A DNA stretch of 64,000 nt from Pyronema omphalodes (taxonomy: Eukaryota; Ascomycota; Pezizomycetes; Pezizales; Pyronemataceae). The position numbers and the translations under genes were made by a program. A model generated the notes under the pieces. That model saw only the letters and a list, made by a program, of their open reading frames with translations. It had not been told where the DNA came from and made no database searches. How positions within the stretch are numbered: the stretch's first letter is position 1; every line of letters starts with the position of its first letter. The DNA lies in the NCBI GenBank assembly GCA_024516155.1, contig JAJJXM010000084.1, positions 62,001 to 126,000 on the forward strand, in the 5' to 3' direction. Shown here piece after piece: positions 60,510 through 64,000 of this stretch.

Positions 60510-60860
60510 GCTGTATATCTCAACCCTCATTATCTCAACCCTCATTATCTCAACCCTTGTTATTCCATCTGGTTTCTGGTAAGTTGGTTTCTGGTAAGTT
60601 GGTTTGCTACATCTTCCCTCTTGACAATGGCGTTAACTAATGGCGTTAACTAATGACCATACTCCCAGTTTCCGCGATGGCTGCTGGGTCTAGGTTGCTG
60701 AGCTACTAAGCTGCTATGTAGTTTCTAAACGTAGTTTCTAGTTTCCGACTGCATTATGCATTACGCATTACACAAGCAGATCATCGTACCATTATACCAT
60801 TACATCAATACACCAGACCGCCAGCCCTGAATACATCAGACCACCTGCATCGAACAAAGA
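60510..60860 (+). repeat. Possible dispersed repeat, copy 2
   Basis: Counterpart of 53440-53640, with internal local duplications (CTCAACCCTCATTAT, GGTTTCTGGTAAGTT, GGCGTTAACTAAT). Confidence 0.45.
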
Positions 60861-61195
60861 CAGACAGGTAGGTAGACAAATACCCCGGAATCTATTATTA
60901 ATTATCTCAAAAAGCTTTAGTTTTAAATACCTACCTACATAGGTGTTAGTTATGATTTCTAGCAACTCAACGGACAAGGGACAAGAGACAAAGAACAAAG
61001 GACAAGGGGCTCGATTAATACACAATTTTGGTATGGGATTTCGGTATATATGTATGTATGCACTGGATACGCTGCCACTGGATACGCTGCCACTGGATGT
61101 GGATGTGGATGTGGATGTGGATGTGGATGTGGATGTGGATGATATTTCCTGCCCGGGCGTCTTTTATGGACTAGTTGGTTGCTCTGGATAAGGCT

Positions 61196-61264
61196 GTGGT
61201 TGCAGACTTGCAGTGGTTGCAGACTTGCAGTGGTTGCAGACTTGCAGTGGTTGCAGACTTGCAG
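61196..61264. repeat. 17-bp minisatellite (TGGTTGCAGACTTGCAG)
   Basis: Four perfect units. Confidence 0.95.
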
Positions 61265-61324
61265 GTTTATATATGTTAGGCCTGAATAGTTTACTTGGTT
61301 TGGCTGGGTTGTGGAGGTGGGTTG

Positions 61325-61415
61325 AAGGGGTTTAATGGGGGATAAGGGGTTTAAGGGGGGTTAAGGGGGGTTAAGGGGGGTTAATGGGGGTTAATGGGGG
61401 TTAAGGGGTTTTGGC
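61325..61415. repeat. G-rich TTAAGGGG-type repeat
   Basis: Seven to nine units such as GGGGGGTTAA and GGGGGTTAAT. It resembles but does not equal the common fungal telomere repeat TTAGGG. Confidence 0.85.
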
Positions 61416-62118
61416 GGTTTAATGGGGTTATAATAGTGATGGTAGATTGGATTGGGGGGATGTTAAGTTGGCGTGTTGGCGTGTTTTTTTGGTCTGGATA
61501 GGCGGTTTTGGGTGTTGTTTTGAATGGGGTTGTAAGATTGGGAGGTATGTCAGTTGTCGGTGGCCGGTGGTCGGTGATTGGTGGGGGGTTTTGGTTCTTG
61601 TGATTGTGATTGTGATTGTGATTGTGATTGTTCTTGTTAGTCTTTGACGTTTGAATTTTTATTTGTATTTGCATTTTCTCGACTCTATATATATCATGAA
61701 TCACTGATTCTATGTACAGCACACATCACACATCACACATCACAACTCACAACTCACAACTCACAACTCACAACTCACAACTCACAACCCGGAACTGATA
61801 ACTCATTAATAGAGATATATAGTACATCACAATACCACCGTAGTGACATCTGAAATTATATGAATAATCCATTACAGTCCGACTTATTCAAGAGTCTAAA
61901 TTTTCACAACACCCTGCATAAAAAACAAACACAGTATACGAATCACGCAATTATAGCATATAGCATATAGCACGTAACACGTAGCAAGCTATATTAACAA
62001 TCTTGCATGCATGCATAGGTAGCTACCCCCATAAAAAAAAAACCGCTGCTATCAAATATTTACCATAATTCACGACCATTATAACAGCTTCAAGATTTTC
62101 CAAATTCCAGCTTCTCAT

Positions 62119-62155
<37 letters not shown>

Positions 62156-62562
62156 GTAATTTCAGTATCATCACATTTCTCTCTCACGTTCTTTACTGTT
62201 CAATTATTCTTAACTAACCAGTAATGATATCAAAACCCACCGCATTCCACCAATCTCTAATGATTAATCCCCCAAAACTCAAATCATACACCAATCGACA
62301 CCTCAAACGCCTATGCAGGAAATCAAAACACAACCAAATCCCGTCCTCACTAAAAAGATACCCTATCACCTACACCCCAATCTTCCCCAACAGAGAAAAC
62401 AAAACGTAAACAATCTCAATCTCAATCCGCTAAACCCCTTGTCCCACCTTCCCCTTCCCACCCCCCCCCCCCCCTTGTCCCCTTGTCCCCTTGTCCCACC
62501 CCCCCCCCCCCCCCCCGGCTTGTACCACCTTCCCTTCCCCACGCAAAAAACATAAAAGACAC

Positions 62563-62651
62563 TACACCGCGCGGGAATCGAACCCACGGCATTACCTGTT
62601 CCTTGGTGCAAAACCTGGGAAGGTAATATGTTACCCCTACACCAGCGGTGT
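62563..62651 (-). tRNA. tRNA-Gly(CCC) with 18-nt intron
   Basis: Acceptor stem ACACCGC/GCGGTGT with discriminator A, A box TGGTGTAGGGG, B box GGTTCGATTCC, T stem GTGGG/CCCGC. Anticodon stem TTACC/GGTAA encloses the loop TTCCCA-A, with the intron GGTTTTGCACCAAGGAAC after base 37. The anticodon is CCC. The mature length is 71 nt, as usual for tRNA-Gly. Confidence 0.88.
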
Positions 62652-64000
62652 GAGACTTTTGCGGGGAGGAGAGGTAGGGGGGTTTTATAGAGATGGATGG
62701 TGCACGTGGGGGGGGGGATGCGGGGAGGGGGGGGGGGATGAGGGGGATGAGGGGACTGGGGAGGGGGATACTGGGGGGGGGGGGAGATAACCATGAGGCT
62801 TACGGTGGATAAGGTATATTGTAATCGCGACTGTAGAGTAGAGTAAAGTACAGTGGAGGATATATGATGCGATGGATATTGGATATATGATGTTAGATAC
62901 AAGATACACGATGGTAGGTATTAGGTATTAGATTAGATTTTAGATGAAAGTTATTCGTGAAAGTTTACCGGGTAGAGGAAGCTTGTAGAGCATGCGCGGG
63001 GGGAATGCGTGGGGAGGATGTGCGGGGAGGATGGGTGGAATGGTTACACAAGGCACTGCGCATATTTTGTGCTTTGAGTTAAGTTGAGATGTTGATAGAT
63101 GTTGATAGATGTCAATAGACACCCCACCCCACCACCAGCATCCCGGGGTATCGAGATATTGAGATATTAGAAACTTGAGGTAATGATTAAATACAGATAT
63201 TGACAGAGAGTAATACATGTATACAGCTTTCCTAATCCCCAACCTCTCATTCTCTCACTCGAAACTCTACTACACTCCCAATCCTCTCCATTCCCAATCT
63301 CCTATGTAGACTCCTAAGCTCCTAATCTCCTACTCTTTCAACCAAAACTCTACTAGCTTATTCACAACTCTCATACAGTCGTACTATACAATCTATGAAG
63401 AAAACTTCTGAGAATATTAATAGTCTACGATGTATCCATGACATATGTGATATTCCCGACTCTTTAGGTGTATAATATATTACCACACAACCTTTTAACT
63501 ATTGGAATATTGCCGAGAACATGCAATCCAGCTTGTCGGAACAAGGTTCTTGAGTTTACTCAGGACGAACCTTGAGTGGGACAAAGTGGGACACCAACCA
63601 GGATGCGATAAGGAGGATGAGACCAACCGACTTTTCTACTATATATAATGCTTCCTCTCTCTGTATCGTCATTATTATCTACAATAGAACCGTCTGTCTC
63701 TCCCTTGCCTTTCTCATATTAACCTCTAGTCTCCAGTTTCTAGTCTCTAACTTCCAGCCTCTAACTTCCAGCCTCTAACTTCCAGCCCTTCTGAGTCTAT
63801 CCAGGTATAATACAAAGAATAAGATATCCAAGCGATATCACGCTACCTCCATCATCTATAAGGCTTTCCAACGAAAGGTTCGGAATTCAGTAATTCAGTA
63901 AATCTAGTCCCACCCGTAGGCTCGTTGTAGGTATGCAATACCACTCATTTACCTCTTTTGTCGATCATTCTTCAACCATTCTTCAACCATTCTTCAACGA
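62652..64000. other. Gene-poor end of window
   Basis: G-rich runs flank the tRNA (62709-62785). Further repeats are CTCTAACTTCCAGC (63742-63787) and CATTCTTCAAC (63966-63998). No gene seen. Confidence 0.55.

Larger units (their letters stand above)
56620..62562. other. Long gene-poor region, OSBP promoter then microsatellites
   Basis: The first 1.2 kb hold the OSBP upstream region with GATG (57390-57430) and TGGG patches. Beyond 58 kb simple repeats dominate: GGAGCC (58430-58475), GGAAGCCTGG (58727-58765), GGTTGCTGG, GAATAAATCGG (59440-59580), the 16-bp array, TTCATTC, AGGCAACC (60278-60320), GTGGAT (61098-61142), the 17-bp array, GGTTAAGGGG (61325-61415), ACAACTCAC (61738-61785) and ACT (62120-62155). 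No gene supported. Confidence 0.55.

Overview
The window reads as nuclear DNA of a filamentous ascomycete (Pezizomycotina). Genes are split by short GT-AG introns (mostly 48-85 bp) with CTAAC, CTGAC or TACTAA branch sites. Protein families are typically fungal: a zinc-finger/ankyrin protein, a TRP/ML-domain membrane protein, an acetamidase-type amidase, a mitochondrial RNase II and an Osh6/7-type sterol-binding protein. tRNA-Asp and tRNA-Gly genes carry anticodon-loop introns. Gene density is low and simple repeats are very abundant, mainly from 29 to 34 kb and from 40 to 64 kb. The species cannot be fixed from the sequence alone. There is no CRISPR array, operon or bacterial feature.

Layout. 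0-2 kb: 3' part of a C2H2/ankyrin-repeat gene that begins outside the window. 4-6.5 kb: one well supported three-exon gene of unknown function (minus) and a weaker small candidate. 7.3-9.3 kb: a 5'-truncated LINE (minus) bounded by a 16-bp direct repeat. 10.6-14.8 kb: a large TRP-family membrane protein (minus). 18.8-20.5 kb: a coiled-coil gene (minus) broken by a tRNA-derived SINE with a 13-14 bp target-site duplication. 21.8-23.5 kb: amidase (minus). 26.6-28.3 kb: MFS transporter (plus). 28.9-30.5 kb and 41.6-43.0 kb: two inverted copies of a roughly 1.4-1.5 kb segment, each with a tRNA-Asp gene at one end and a 9-bp minisatellite at the other. Between them lie a small membrane-protein gene (34 kb) and the UTP-glucose-1-phosphate uridylyltransferase gene (37.7-39.7 kb). 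43.8-44.6 kb: a VOC/glyoxalase-fold protein with a C-terminal hydrophobic segment. 45.4 kb: a third tRNA-Asp. 49.4-52.4 kb: mitochondrial 3'-5' exoribonuclease of the Dss1/CYT-4 type (minus). 54.9-56.6 kb: six-exon Osh6/7-type lipid transfer protein (minus). 62.6 kb: tRNA-Gly(CCC). Most remaining sequence is AT-rich intergenic DNA or tandem repeats.

The genes do not form one pathway; they are a mix of housekeeping functions (cell-wall precursor supply, mitochondrial RNA turnover, lipid transfer, tRNA supply) and accessory functions (amidase, MFS, ankyrin). No dedicated novel defence or mobile system was found. The strongest non-routine signals are the SINE that splits a coding exon, the LINE with an internal poly(A) and extra 3' sequence, and the inverted tRNA-Asp/minisatellite segment pair. 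Several gene models here were assembled by hand from exon phase and splice signals, and the evidence fields say so.
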